Below, in pieces: positions 1-7,427 of a stretch of DNA of 59,133 nucleotides (its first letter is position 1; the number at the start of each line of letters is the position of its first letter). Made by a program: the position numbers and the translations under genes. The notes under the pieces were generated by a model. It was not told the origin of the DNA. It worked only from the letters and a program-made list of their open reading frames with translations, and made no database searches. The DNA is taken from the NCBI GenBank assembly GCA_902464295.1, contig CABQIW010000006.1, positions 1 through 59,133 on the forward strand, read 5' to 3'. The stretch is from an uncultured Eggerthella sp. (lineage in GTDB: Bacteria; Actinomycetota; Coriobacteriia; Coriobacteriales; Eggerthellaceae).

Positions 1-144
1 GATTTATATATCAAATAAATACTTTTCAACATTATCAACATTTATACAAAATGGTATTGTTGAAAACTTTCTTTTTCGCTTCCTTTATGATGGTCTCATA
101 AGCTACGACGTAGGTATGACCTTCAATGAAATAAGGTGATCGAT
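1..144. other. Edge of replication origin with DnaA-box-like repeats
   Basis: AT-rich DNA with three 9-mers close to the DnaA box TTATCCACA: TTTTCAACA at 23-31, TTATCAACA at 32-40 directly abutting it, and inverted TGTTGAAAA at 58-66. The downstream order rpmH-rnpA-yidD-yidC-jag-rsmG-parA-parB is the block that flanks oriC in many bacteria, with dnaA normally on the far side. That dnaA lies just left of position 1 is inferred from gene order. The boxes share CAACA rather than the canonical CCACA. Confidence 0.5.
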
Positions 145-657
145 ATGAAGATATCTCTTCCAACAGAAAATGGTTTTCTTCCTGATAAGTATGGAAAATA
201 CGCTCCAGCTGCTGATCGTAAGTATGATCATGCGATCTGTTCGTTCCCTATTACGATCGAAGAGGTGCCTGAAGGAACTCAAACGCTTGCGCTTGCGTTC
301 ATCGACTACGATTCAACTCCTGTTTGTGGGTTCACGTGGATCCATTGGCTCATGTGTGAGATAGAACCTGATATCGGGATCATTCCGGAAGATGCGAGCC
401 AGAATCCTCAGCCTGAATGGCGACAAGGCTTCAACAGCTGCTTTAGCGATATGGAAGAGATAGATAATGATCTTACGGTCGCTCAAGCATACATAGGTCC
501 ACGTCCACCTGATGCTGATCATACGTATACGCTGCGTGTTTATGCGCTTGATGATCATCTTGACCTTGCTGAGGGTTATTTCTATAACCAACTCCATTGG
601 GCGATGAAAGGGCATATCATCGAAACCGCTGAGTATGATGTTATCAGCCGTTCATAG
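145..657 (+). CDS. YbhB/YbcL-type phosphatidylethanolamine-binding (PEBP) family protein
   Basis: A 170-residue protein of the PEBP/Raf kinase inhibitor-like fold, whose bacterial members are small soluble ligand-binding proteins of unclear role. Visible family features are an early beta-rich region ending in LALAFIDYD, a TWIHWL segment, a GPRPPDADHTYTLRVYALD stretch (the PEBP signature near residues 120-140) and a final helix with AMKGHII. GTG at 136 would add three residues, but ATG at 145 has AAGGTGA at a good distance, so it is preferred. It sits between the presumed origin and rpmH, an unusual place for this family; dnaA or rpmH is normally the neighbour. Family assignment is good, function unknown. 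Confidence 0.8.
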   Translation: MKISLPTENGFLPDKYGKYAPAADRKYDHAICSFPITIEEVPEGTQTLALAFIDYDSTPVCGFTWIHWLMCEIEPDIGIIPEDASQNPQPEWRQGFNSCFSDMEEIDNDLTVAQAYIGPRPPDADHTYTLRVYALDDHLDLAEGYFYNQLHWAMKGHIIETAEYDVISRS

Positions 658-667
658 ATGTTATAGA

Positions 668-696
668 TTGACTTTCAGATTAAGTATTTCTACAAT
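668..696 (+). promoter_or_regulatory. rpmH promoter
   Basis: TTGACT at 668-673 and TACAAT at 691-696 with a 17-base spacer, a near-consensus housekeeping promoter 34 bases ahead of rpmH. A perfect 11-bp inverted repeat (672-682 and 711-721) brackets the -10 element. Confidence 0.75.
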
Positions 697-721
697 TTTT
701 AGGCTACACATAATCTGAAAG
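672..721. repeat. 11-bp inverted repeat around the rpmH -10 element
   Basis: CTTTCAGATTA at 672-682 is repeated as TAATCTGAAAG at 711-721. The left arm starts inside the -35 hexamer and lies upstream of the expected transcription start, so the pair cannot form an mRNA hairpin from this promoter. A protein binding site that loops or occludes the promoter is the natural reading. Confidence 0.6.
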
Positions 722-729
722 GACAGGTA

Positions 730-864
730 ATGAAGCGTACCTATCAACCCAATAAACACAAGCGTGCAAAAACGCATGGTTTCCGTGCTCGTATGTCTAC
801 CAAAGGCGGTCGTGCGGTTCTTTCCGCTCGTCGTGCTAAGGGTCGTAAGCGTCTGTGCGTCTAA
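730..864 (+). CDS. rpmH: 50S ribosomal protein L34
   Basis: A 44-residue, very basic protein beginning MKRTYQPNKHKRAKTHGFR and ending RKRLCV, the diagnostic L34 sequence. It is a late-assembling component of the large ribosomal subunit. The usual C-terminus is KRLSA or KRLTV, so the Cys at residue 43 is a small variation. A strong promoter lies at 668-696 and rnpA follows after 21 bases, the near-universal rpmH-rnpA pair next to oriC. Confidence 0.98.
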   Translation: MKRTYQPNKHKRAKTHGFRARMSTKGGRAVLSARRAKGRKRLCV

Positions 865-885
865 CCAGCGGCTTTTACCGAACTT

Positions 886-1239
886 GTGCGTAATACGATA
901 AAATCCTCTACTGAAATTTCTTCTATCTTTACGCACGGTAAGCGCTATAACACTTCAGGTATGACGTTGATCGTGCTTGATGCTCAACACGGCCCTTCTG
1001 GTCGTGTTGCTTTTATAGCAGGAAAAAAGAACGGTAATGCAGTTTGGCGTAATGCTGCAAAGCGGCGGATGAGAGCACTCTGTGCTGATCTTGGCGGTGC
1101 GATCCCAGGTTTAGATATCGTTTTTCTTGCAAAACGCAGGATCTTGCAGCTTCCTTATCAAAAGTTGCAAAACGAAGGCATGAAGATCGCAAGATCGCTC
1201 CGTAAAGAAGAGGCTCAAGGGAACGAACAAGAGTTTTGA
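886..1239 (+). CDS. rnpA: Ribonuclease P protein component
   Basis: A 117-residue basic protein, the protein subunit of RNase P that helps the catalytic RNA remove 5' leaders from pre-tRNA. The RNR signature appears as NAVWRNAAKRRMR around residues 50-62; the usual RNRxKR core is relaxed to RNAAKR. The GTG start at 886 is the only reasonable start after the rpmH stop, which is in the same frame upstream. No clear Shine-Dalgarno is present, consistent with coupling to rpmH. yidD and yidC follow, so the cluster joins ribosome, tRNA and membrane insertion functions. Confidence 0.93.
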   Translation: MRNTIKSSTEISSIFTHGKRYNTSGMTLIVLDAQHGPSGRVAFIAGKKNGNAVWRNAAKRRMRALCADLGGAIPGLDIVFLAKRRILQLPYQKLQNEGMKIARSLRKEEAQGNEQEF

Positions 1240-1272
1240 TCGAGAAAGCTCATTCTTGCGAGGTAGGGTGCG

Positions 1273-1548
1273 ATGCGGAAGTTTTGGATAATTCTTAAGT
1301 CGATTCCTTGTACCATTGCAGTACTTTGCGTGAAGTTCTATCGCGTAGCCCTTTCACCGATACTACCTCCGTCATGTCGCTTTGTACCAACCTGCTCGGA
1401 ATATAGTATTACTGCACTCAAACGCTTTGGTTTTATAAAAGGTTCTTATCTCAGCATAAGAAGAATAGTAAGATGTCACCCAGGCGGCGATTACGGATAC
1501 GATCCGGTGCCCGAAACTTTCTCACTGAAACTGGGAGATAGAAACTGA
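1273..1548 (+). CDS. yidD: Membrane protein insertion efficiency factor YidD
   Basis: A 91-residue member of the YidD (UPF0161) family. The diagnostic segment is visible: YRVALSPILPPSCRFVPTCSEYSITALKRFG, interrupted here only by description length, followed by RIVRCHPGGDYGYDPVP with the conserved Cys and HPGG. The N-terminal hydrophobic helix can bind the membrane peripherally. YidD assists YidC-dependent insertion of inner membrane proteins, and it lies between rnpA and yidC as in most bacteria. Confidence 0.94.
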   Translation: MRKFWIILKSIPCTIAVLCVKFYRVALSPILPPSCRFVPTCSEYSITALKRFGFIKGSYLSIRRIVRCHPGGDYGYDPVPETFSLKLGDRN

Positions 1549-1561
1549 GAGGACACACATA

Positions 1562-2335
1562 ATGTGGGACGCGTTTAAGGACGCAATATTCATATGTATT
1601 GAGTTCTTCTATAACTTTGTGCATGACTGGGGTCTTGCCATCGTTATCGTTACTCTTATCTTCCGCTTGATCTTGTTCCCGCTTATGCAGAAACAGATCA
1701 AATCAACGTTCCAAATGCAGAAATTCAGCCCGCTCATGCAGGAGATTCAGACGAAGTACGCTGATGATAAGCAGCGTCAATCTGCGGAAATGCAGAAACT
1801 TTATGCTGAATCAGGCTTTAATCCGCTTGCTGGCTGTTTGCCGATGATCCTACAGATGCCGATCTTCATCGCGTTGTTCCAAGTACTGTACGATATGAAC
1901 ACGCGTACTGGTGGTTCTGAGTATACGTTCTACAACATCCTGCCAAACCTCGTTGCTTCACCAGCAAACGCATGGTCGGTTGGTGTTGGTCCGTTCATTC
2001 CTTATGGAATCTTACTCATTGTCTTTGCAGGTGCGACCTTCCTTCCTACCCTGCTTCAGCAAAAAGGAACGAATAACCCGCAGAAGAATCAGCAGATTTT
2101 CATGATGGTCATCATGACGCTCATGATGCTCTGGATCGGTTGGGGCTCCCCTGCAGGCGTGTTGTTATTCTGGGCTACTTCTTCAGTTTTTGCGGTCGCG
2201 CAGCAGCAGATCACGCTCAGTATTCTTCGCCGCAAGGATCGAGAGCGTGAGGCGCTTGAAGCCGAGGTCAAGCCAGTTAAGGTGGATGTTACGCGTAAGG
2301 CTAAGAAGCCTCGTCCGACTAAGAAAGCAAAATAA
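1562..2335 (+). CDS. yidC: Membrane protein insertase YidC
   Basis: A 257-residue YidC/Oxa1/Alb3 protein that inserts and folds membrane proteins alone or with SecYEG. Transmembrane segments are visible near residues 22-42 (LAIVIVTLIFRLILFPLM, with the conserved groove Arg), 95-115 (LPMILQMPIFIALFQVLYD), 140-165 and 180-215. A charged cytoplasmic loop with MQKQIKSTFQMQKFSPLMQEIQ lies between the first two. It has no large periplasmic domain, as expected for a Gram-positive YidC, and a Lys/Arg-rich tail (KARKPRPTKKAK-like) that may contact ribosomes. GAGGA precedes the ATG. A hairpin with a T-rich tail follows. Confidence 0.96.
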   Translation: MWDAFKDAIFICIEFFYNFVHDWGLAIVIVTLIFRLILFPLMQKQIKSTFQMQKFSPLMQEIQTKYADDKQRQSAEMQKLYAESGFNPLAGCLPMILQMPIFIALFQVLYDMNTRTGGSEYTFYNILPNLVASPANAWSVGVGPFIPYGILLIVFAGATFLPTLLQQKGTNNPQKNQQIFMMVIMTLMMLWIGWGSPAGVLLFWATSSVFAVAQQQITLSILRRKDREREALEAEVKPVKVDVTRKAKKPRPTKKAK

Positions 2336-2342
2336 CTGATCG

Positions 2343-2380
2343 AGCATGGACGTTAGGAAACTATCGTCCATGTTTCTTTT
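2343..2380 (+). terminator. Hairpin between yidC and jag
   Basis: CATGGACG (2345-2352) pairs with CGTCCATG (2365-2372) and is followed by TTTCTTTT. A second small hairpin, CTCCCA-TCT-TGGGAG at 2389-2403, follows before jag. Probably a partial terminator that lowers expression of jag relative to yidC. Confidence 0.6.
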
Positions 2381-2424
2381 ATAGGCTCCTCCCATCTTGG
2401 GAGATTTGAATAGTAAGGAGAATC

Positions 2425-3021
2425 ATGACTGACGAAATTCTAGAAGGTGAAGAGCTTCAATCACTCGAGCAGGATGAGCAAGCTCTTACTGAACAAGAAG
2501 AAGAACAGACTATCGATCAGATGGAGGATGAAGACGCTCCTAAGCAAGCTCTTACCGATGAAGAACTTGATCTTGTTGCTGACACCGCCATTGCAGCTCT
2601 CAAAGACATCCTGAAGTACTTTAACGTTGGTCAAGTTACGATCGATGAATATGAAGGTGATGAGGGCGAACTGATCCTTGATATCACTGGTGATGATCTT
2701 GCGGTGCTCATTGGCCGCCATGGTCGCACGCTCGATTCGCTCCAATTCCTCATCTCTGTTATCACTTCACGTAAGATAGGATTCCGTTATCCTGTTGTGA
2801 TCGATGTTGAGGGATATAAGGCTCGCCAGCGTCAAAAACTTGAATCTATCGCAGAGAATGCTGCTCGTCGCGCTGTTTCTCAGGATAAGAAGATCGCACT
2901 TCGCCCCATGACACCGTATGAGCGTCGTATCATCCATATCACGTTGCGTGATAACCCTGAGGTTGAGACGCACTCAGAAGGTGAAGGTCACGGGCGCCGC
3001 GTAGTTGTTACCCCTGTTTAA
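2425..3021 (+). CDS. jag: Jag/KhpB RNA-binding protein (KH and R3H domains)
   Basis: A 198-residue SpoIIIJ-associated protein. The N-terminus (to about residue 45) is very acidic and probably disordered; it replaces the basic Jag-N domain seen in some homologues. A KH domain follows with the GRHGRTLDSLQFL loop near residues 95-107, then an R3H domain with RPMTPYERRIIHITLRD near 158-174. KhpB with KhpA binds many RNAs and affects cell division and envelope synthesis in Gram-positives. SD AAGGAG precedes the ATG. A perfect parS site starts immediately after the stop codon. Confidence 0.92.
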   Translation: MTDEILEGEELQSLEQDEQALTEQEEEQTIDQMEDEDAPKQALTDEELDLVADTAIAALKDILKYFNVGQVTIDEYEGDEGELILDITGDDLAVLIGRHGRTLDSLQFLISVITSRKIGFRYPVVIDVEGYKARQRQKLESIAENAARRAVSQDKKIALRPMTPYERRIIHITLRDNPEVETHSEGEGHGRRVVVTPV

Positions 3022-3037
3022 TGTTTCACGTGAAACA
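3022..3037. other. parS site 1 (perfect)
   Basis: TGTTTCACGTGAAACA, identical to the 16-bp palindromic parS consensus bound by chromosomal ParB. It starts one base after the jag stop and lies just upstream of the preferred rsmG start. Confidence 0.97.
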
Positions 3038-3049
3038 GTAAGGAATATC

Positions 3050-3733
3050 ATGGGTCATCAACCCGAACTTCAGATCGAGCAGCGGAAGTTGCTCGATCTT
3101 CATTTAGAGCTTGTTTTAAAAGAGAATGAGCGCTCGAACCTTACCCGTATTGTTGATTGGCAGCAAGGACAGTTGCTCCACATTGAAGATTCTTTGGTAG
3201 GGCTGCAAGAGTTCGAAGACGCTCCTTCAGGGTGGGCTGTCGATCTTGGTTCAGGAGGAGGTTTTCCTGGAATCCCTCTAGCGATCGTATCAGGGCGACC
3301 GATCATGCTGGTCGATTCAGTTGCGAAGAAGACCACTGCTCTTGATCGTATGATCGAAGAGCTAGGTCTGGAAGGTCAGGTTTCAACCTATACTGGACGT
3401 TCAGAAGAGCTTGCTCTTGAAATGCCTGAGTCATTTGCAGTTATCACTGCCCGTGCACTCTCTTCTCTTCCTTCTTTGCTCGAGCTTGCGGTCCCGCTGC
3501 TTTCTTTAGGCGGGCAACTTATCTGTTATAAAGCGGCTGTTGAAGCTGAAGAATTAGAACAAGCAGCCGGGCTTGAAGAGAAGCTGGGCATGAAACTTGT
3601 TTCGATGCGGACGACCCAGCTTTCAGATAATGAAACGAATCGCACTATTTTAGTGTATGAAAAGGTTGGAGAACCTATGGTCTCGTTGCCGCGCCGCCCA
3701 GGCATGGCACAAAAAAGACCCTATAAGGCATAA
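3050..3733 (+). CDS. rsmG: 16S rRNA (guanine527-N7)-methyltransferase RsmG
   Basis: A 227-residue SAM-dependent methyltransferase of the GidB family, which modifies G527 of 16S rRNA; loss gives low-level streptomycin resistance in other bacteria. The SAM-binding motif AVDLGSGGGFPGIPLAI is near residues 64-80, followed by LVDSVAKKTTALDRMIEELG and a VITARALSSLPSLLELA motif typical of RsmG. An upstream TTG at 3005 would extend the protein through parS1 (encoding NVSRETV), but ATG at 3050 has AAGGA at good spacing and is preferred. parA follows behind a second parS. Confidence 0.94.
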   Translation: MGHQPELQIEQRKLLDLHLELVLKENERSNLTRIVDWQQGQLLHIEDSLVGLQEFEDAPSGWAVDLGSGGGFPGIPLAIVSGRPIMLVDSVAKKTTALDRMIEELGLEGQVSTYTGRSEELALEMPESFAVITARALSSLPSLLELAVPLLSLGGQLICYKAAVEAEELEQAAGLEEKLGMKLVSMRTTQLSDNETNRTILVYEKVGEPMVSLPRRPGMAQKRPYKA

Positions 3734-3757
3734 CCACGTAACATTTCCTCGATATGC

Positions 3758-3773
3758 TGTTTCACGTGAAACA
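3758..3773. other. parS site 2 (perfect), upstream of parA
   Basis: TGTTTCACGTGAAACA again, ending nine bases before the TATAAT hexamer of the parA promoter (3783-3788). It therefore covers the -35 region, where bound ParB could repress parAB. Confidence 0.97.
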
Positions 3774-3782
3774 GTTTATCGG

Positions 3783-3788
3783 TATAAT
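3783..3788 (+). promoter_or_regulatory. parAB promoter -10 element
   Basis: A perfect TATAAT 30 bases before the parA start. No TTGACA-like -35 is visible at 16-18 bases upstream because parS2 occupies that position, which suggests ParB-controlled transcription. Confidence 0.65.
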
Positions 3789-3817
3789 CTCAGTGATATT
3801 TCATGAAAGGAGTGTTC

Positions 3818-4867
3818 GTGGGATTACTTGACAGTCTTAAACGCAATACAAAACCAGCACCGACTTCGCCTTACGAACCGAAAGCATCTCAACCAGCCGA
3901 TCCTGGCTACCAAAACTTCGAAGAGATCAACGAAACTGCTCAAGTTATTGAGCGTGATGTAGCTGTTTCAACTTCGCCGTATGAAGAGCCAGCTATGTCA
4001 GCTGGCCAAGGCAGTGTTGCAGTCGAAGAGATCGACGAAGAGTTCGATGAAGGTCCTTCATATGTACCGTTCAGGGAAAAAGGTCCAGTTTCGCATATTA
4101 TCGGACAAACGAAGATCCTAGCTATCATCAATCAAAAGGGTGGCGTAGGTAAATCTACGACTGCGGTGAACCTTGCTGCTGCGCTTGGCGCTGCAGGCAA
4201 GGAAGTATTGCTCGTTGATCTTGATCCTCAAGGAAATGCAACAAGTGGCTATGGAATCGATAAGCGTGATATCGGCCAATGTGTCTATAACGTTCTTCTC
4301 GGTGAAACACCCGTTGAGGACGTCATCCTTGCAAACGTTGGTAAAGGGGTAGATGTCCTTCCTTCAACGATCAGCCTTGCTGGCGCTGAAGTTGAATTAG
4401 TGAATGAGATGGCGCGCGAGAATCGTCTCAAGAACGCTCTTGGCAGCTTGCGCGGTCGTTATGACTATATCCTTATCGACTGCCCACCTTCGCTTGGTTT
4501 GCTCACGATCAATGCTTTGGTTGCTGCCGATAAGCTCCTTATTCCTATTCAGTGTGAGTTCTATGCACTTGAAGGTGTGACAAAACTTCTTGATTCGATG
4601 AAACGTGTCAAAAGTGTTCTTAATCCAAGCTTGGATATCTATGGCATCGTTCTTACGATGTATGATTCGCGCACGAATCTTTCCAAGCAGGTTGTGGATG
4701 AAGTGCGCTCATTCTTTGGCGATACCGTTTTCAAAACGCTCATTCCGCGCACAGTCAAACTTTCAGAGGCTCCTAGTTATGGTCAGCCCATTATCGAATA
4801 TGCTCCTGAGAACAAGGGCACTGAAGCTTATAACGAACTTGCCCAAGAGGTGATACAACGTGGCTAA
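3818..4867 (+). CDS. parA: Chromosome partitioning ATPase ParA/Soj
   Basis: A 349-residue ParA ATPase. The deviant Walker A KGGVGKST spans residues 107-114 with the signature Lys at its start; a DLDPQGNATSG motif and a DCPPSLGLLT Walker B follow. ATP-bound ParA coats DNA and pulls ParB-parS complexes to segregate origins. The first roughly 95 residues are an acidic, Ser/Pro-rich tail, longer than usual for Soj, possibly a membrane- or partner-binding extension. ATG at 3803 is in frame, but AAAGGAG sits between it and GTG 3818 at the right distance for the GTG, so GTG is preferred. The 3' end overlaps parB by 8 bases, implying translational coupling. Confidence 0.95.
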   Translation: MGLLDSLKRNTKPAPTSPYEPKASQPADPGYQNFEEINETAQVIERDVAVSTSPYEEPAMSAGQGSVAVEEIDEEFDEGPSYVPFREKGPVSHIIGQTKILAIINQKGGVGKSTTAVNLAAALGAAGKEVLLVDLDPQGNATSGYGIDKRDIGQCVYNVLLGETPVEDVILANVGKGVDVLPSTISLAGAEVELVNEMARENRLKNALGSLRGRYDYILIDCPPSLGLLTINALVAADKLLIPIQCEFYALEGVTKLLDSMKRVKSVLNPSLDIYGIVLTMYDSRTNLSKQVVDEVRSFFGDTVFKTLIPRTVKLSEAPSYGQPIIEYAPENKGTEAYNELAQEVIQRG

Positions 4868-6146
4868 ACAGAAAAGTGGTTTAGGAAAAGGTCTTGGTGC
4901 CCTTTTCAATGACGCATCATCTTATGCTTCGAACGAGAACAGATCTGCAGAAGCTGAAGAATCTAAGCAAAAGGTAGCGAAACAAGCTGTTTCTACTGAA
5001 AAGGAAGTAACTCCATCAGTAACAGAGCCGTCTGCTCCAGAAACGCAAACTGAAGAGACTGCAACAAAACCATCCGCAGATATCTATATCTCTGAAGACG
5101 CGATCGAGCATGCTAAGGTCGTTGAGCGTGCAGCTCGTCCTGTGGCAAATTCTTCTGCTGTGAAAAAAGCCCCATCTTCCAAGCGTGCAACTCCTGTTGC
5201 TGCTCGTCCGAAGGGTGACAAAAACCAGCCTTCAGAGAGCCCGTCTAAGGCTCAAAGCTTACCGAAGACGGGTGCAAGTTCGTCTAAAGCAAACAATCCG
5301 CTTAAATCGGCTCCTGTGGCTCCTGCCGCGAAATCTGTGAAAAACGATGAAAAAGGCATGGTGGGCGAGGTCTTGCTCGCGCAAGTTCATCCCAATCCCA
5401 ACCAGCCGCGTACGAATTTCAAATCAGAAGAGATCGAAGAGCTTGCAAACTCGATCAAGCGCCATGGTTTGCTCCAGCCCATTCTTGTTCGCAAGACAGG
5501 CGATGGTTATGAGATCATCGCGGGCGAGCGTCGCTGGCAAGCATGCCGGAGCCTTGGTATGGAAACGATCCCCGTTCGCTTCTGGCTCGCTGATGACACG
5601 GAAGCATTCGAGGCTGCGCTCGTTGAGAACATCCAGCGCTCCGATTTGAATCCTATCGAAGAAGCGTATGGCTACAAACGTCTCATGGAGCGCAAAGGTA
5701 TGACCCAGTCTGAGGTAGCTCAGACCGTTTCTAAGGGCCGATCGACCATCGCCAACGCCTTGCGCCTTCTCGACCTTCCTGAGGAGGCTCAGCAGCTTCT
5801 CTTCGAAGAGAAGATCACCGCAGGACACGCACGCGCTATCCTTTCAGTGCCTACGCTCGAGGGTAAGAAGTCACTCACGAACAAGCTCATGGAAGAGAAG
5901 CTGAGCGTTCGTGAGACCGAAGCGATCGCTCGTTTGCTCGCTGGTCGCGAAAAAGCGGCAAGCACTCCTTCTTCACGCGTTCCTACTCCACAGAGCTTCA
6001 AGAAAGCTGCGCGAAGCATGTCGAAGATCCTGGAACTTCCTGTTCGTGTCAAAACTGTTCAGGGAAAGAACAAGATAGAGATTCAATTCAAGGACGAAGA
6101 CGAGCTACAGCGCGTCGTTGCCGTGCTCAGCGAACACAAGAATTAA
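4860..6146 (+). CDS. parB: Chromosome partitioning protein ParB/Spo0J
   Basis: A 428-residue ParB, the parS-binding CTPase clamp. It opens with the ParA-stimulating motif LGKGLGALF (residues 8-16), then has an unusually long, Ala/Ser/Pro/Lys-rich linker (about 17-165) before the ParB/Srx-like domain starting VLLAQVHPNPNQPR. The CTP-binding GERRWQA box is at about 221-227, the helix-turn-helix around 281-301 (MTQSEVAQTVSKGRSTIANA) recognises parS, and the C-terminal dimerisation domain ends at 428. Most Spo0J proteins are about 280-330 residues, so the linker adds roughly 100. GTG start overlapping parA. A bidirectional terminator follows. Confidence 0.96.
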   Translation: MAKQKSGLGKGLGALFNDASSYASNENRSAEAEESKQKVAKQAVSTEKEVTPSVTEPSAPETQTEETATKPSADIYISEDAIEHAKVVERAARPVANSSAVKKAPSSKRATPVAARPKGDKNQPSESPSKAQSLPKTGASSSKANNPLKSAPVAPAAKSVKNDEKGMVGEVLLAQVHPNPNQPRTNFKSEEIEELANSIKRHGLLQPILVRKTGDGYEIIAGERRWQACRSLGMETIPVRFWLADDTEAFEAALVENIQRSDLNPIEEAYGYKRLMERKGMTQSEVAQTVSKGRSTIANALRLLDLPEEAQQLLFEEKITAGHARAILSVPTLEGKKSLTNKLMEEKLSVRETEAIARLLAGREKAASTPSSRVPTPQSFKKAARSMSKILELPVRVKTVQGKNKIEIQFKDEDELQRVVAVLSEHKN

Positions 6147-6170
6147 GCATCGCGAAACACAGATAAACGA

Positions 6171-6195
6171 AAAAGGGAGGTCTTACCTCCCTTTT
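6171..6195. terminator. Bidirectional terminator between parB and rlmN
   Basis: AAAAGGGAGG (6171-6180), five-base loop, CCTCCCTTTT (6186-6195). The A and T runs make it usable from both strands, ending parAB on + and rlmN on -. Confidence 0.88.
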
Positions 6196-6219
6196 CTGTT
6201 CCAAAACCTTTTCTCAGAC

Positions 6220-7275
6220 CTAATTAGATCGGGCAAGCTTGTTCTTGAGCTGCCCACATGCTCCATCGATGTCGCCTCCGCGTGAATTACGCACCGTTGT
6301 CTCTATTCCTGCGGATGAAAGGGTCTTCTGCCAGTGTTCGATCACATTTTGGGCGCTTGGCTTAAGACGTGAATGATCGACCGCGTTGAGCGGGATCAAG
6401 TTCACATGGCACATAAGATCACGGGTGAAGGCGATGAGCGCTTCAAGTGCAGTTTCCGTGTCGTTCACCCCATTGATCATGAGATATTCCAGGCTCACGC
6501 GACGTCCGGAGGCTGCTTGATATGCGCAGAGTGCAGTTTTAAGCTCAGGAAGGGGCTGTGCACTGCAACGCGGCATGAGCATATCGCGTATGACTTGTTC
6601 AGCAGAATGAAGCGAAACAGCGAGGGTGTATTGGTGAGGATCATTTCCCAATCGCTCGATTCCCGATATAACGCCACAGGTGGAGATCGTTATATGACGC
6701 GCTCCAATGCCAAATCCTTTCTTGTTGTTCAGAAAGTCGAGCGCCTGAAGAGTAGCATCGTAATTCAGGAAGGGCTCACCTTGTCCCATGGACACCACAT
6801 GGGAAACACGCAAGCCGAAATCTTCTTGGATGAAGGCTACTTGATCGATCATTTCCCCTGATGGGAGGTTCCGCGTGAACCCTTCGCTGCCGGTAGCGCA
6901 GAACAGACACTGCATAGAACAGCCTGCTTGCGTTGAGAAGCAAACAGTAAGCGATCTGGGTTCTCCTGAAGCATTGGTTTGCATCGAAGGGATACCAACA
7001 GCTTCTACGCGAGCTCCGTCAGCCAGTTCAAAGCAGTACTTTCGCGTGCCATCTGAAGAAACCTGGCGATCGATCAGGCGAGCAGGCACGAGAGGATAGT
7101 CTTCAGCAAGCGTTGCTCGAAAGGCTTTTGGCAAGTTCGACATCTCATCATAGTTGTTTGCTTGTTTGACGAACAGCCAGGAAATGAGCTGGTCAGCGCG
7201 GTAACGTGGCTGGCCAAGTTCATTGCAGAGGTTGTAGATCTGGTCGAACGAGAGCGTTTTGATAGGGGTAGACAT
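6220..7275 (-). CDS. rlmN: Dual-specificity RNA methyltransferase RlmN
   Basis: A 351-residue radical SAM enzyme that methylates C2 of A2503 in 23S rRNA and A37 of some tRNAs. The CxxxCxxC cluster motif is C119, C123, C126 (AGCSMQCLFCATG). The conserved GQGEP motif, the SLHSA segment and the C-terminal catalytic Cys at about residue 340 (GGDIDGACGQL) are all present, so it looks intact. AAGGAG precedes the ATG. It is divergent from ddl and convergent with parB. Cfr-type resistance enzymes are related, but the sequence context and length fit RlmN. Confidence 0.95.
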   Translation of the reverse strand: MSTPIKTLSFDQIYNLCNELGQPRYRADQLISWLFVKQANNYDEMSNLPKAFRATLAEDYPLVPARLIDRQVSSDGTRKYCFELADGARVEAVGIPSMQTNASGEPRSLTVCFSTQAGCSMQCLFCATGSEGFTRNLPSGEMIDQVAFIQEDFGLRVSHVVSMGQGEPFLNYDATLQALDFLNNKKGFGIGARHITISTCGVISGIERLGNDPHQYTLAVSLHSAEQVIRDMLMPRCSAQPLPELKTALCAYQAASGRRVSLEYLMINGVNDTETALEALIAFTRDLMCHVNLIPLNAVDHSRLKPSAQNVIEHWQKTLSSAGIETTVRNSRGGDIDGACGQLKNKLARSN

Positions 7276-7427
7276 GCTGCTCCTTGTTCAGGTGATGCAC
7301 GTAGTTTTATGGGATTTGCTTCCCTCGGTAAGGCAATTATACCGCCTCGACAGTAGGGAACGTGAGGTTTGTTATACTCACAACAAGCCTCATGAGGGGG
7401 CATCCTACCTAAGCGAAAGCAGGTTCC

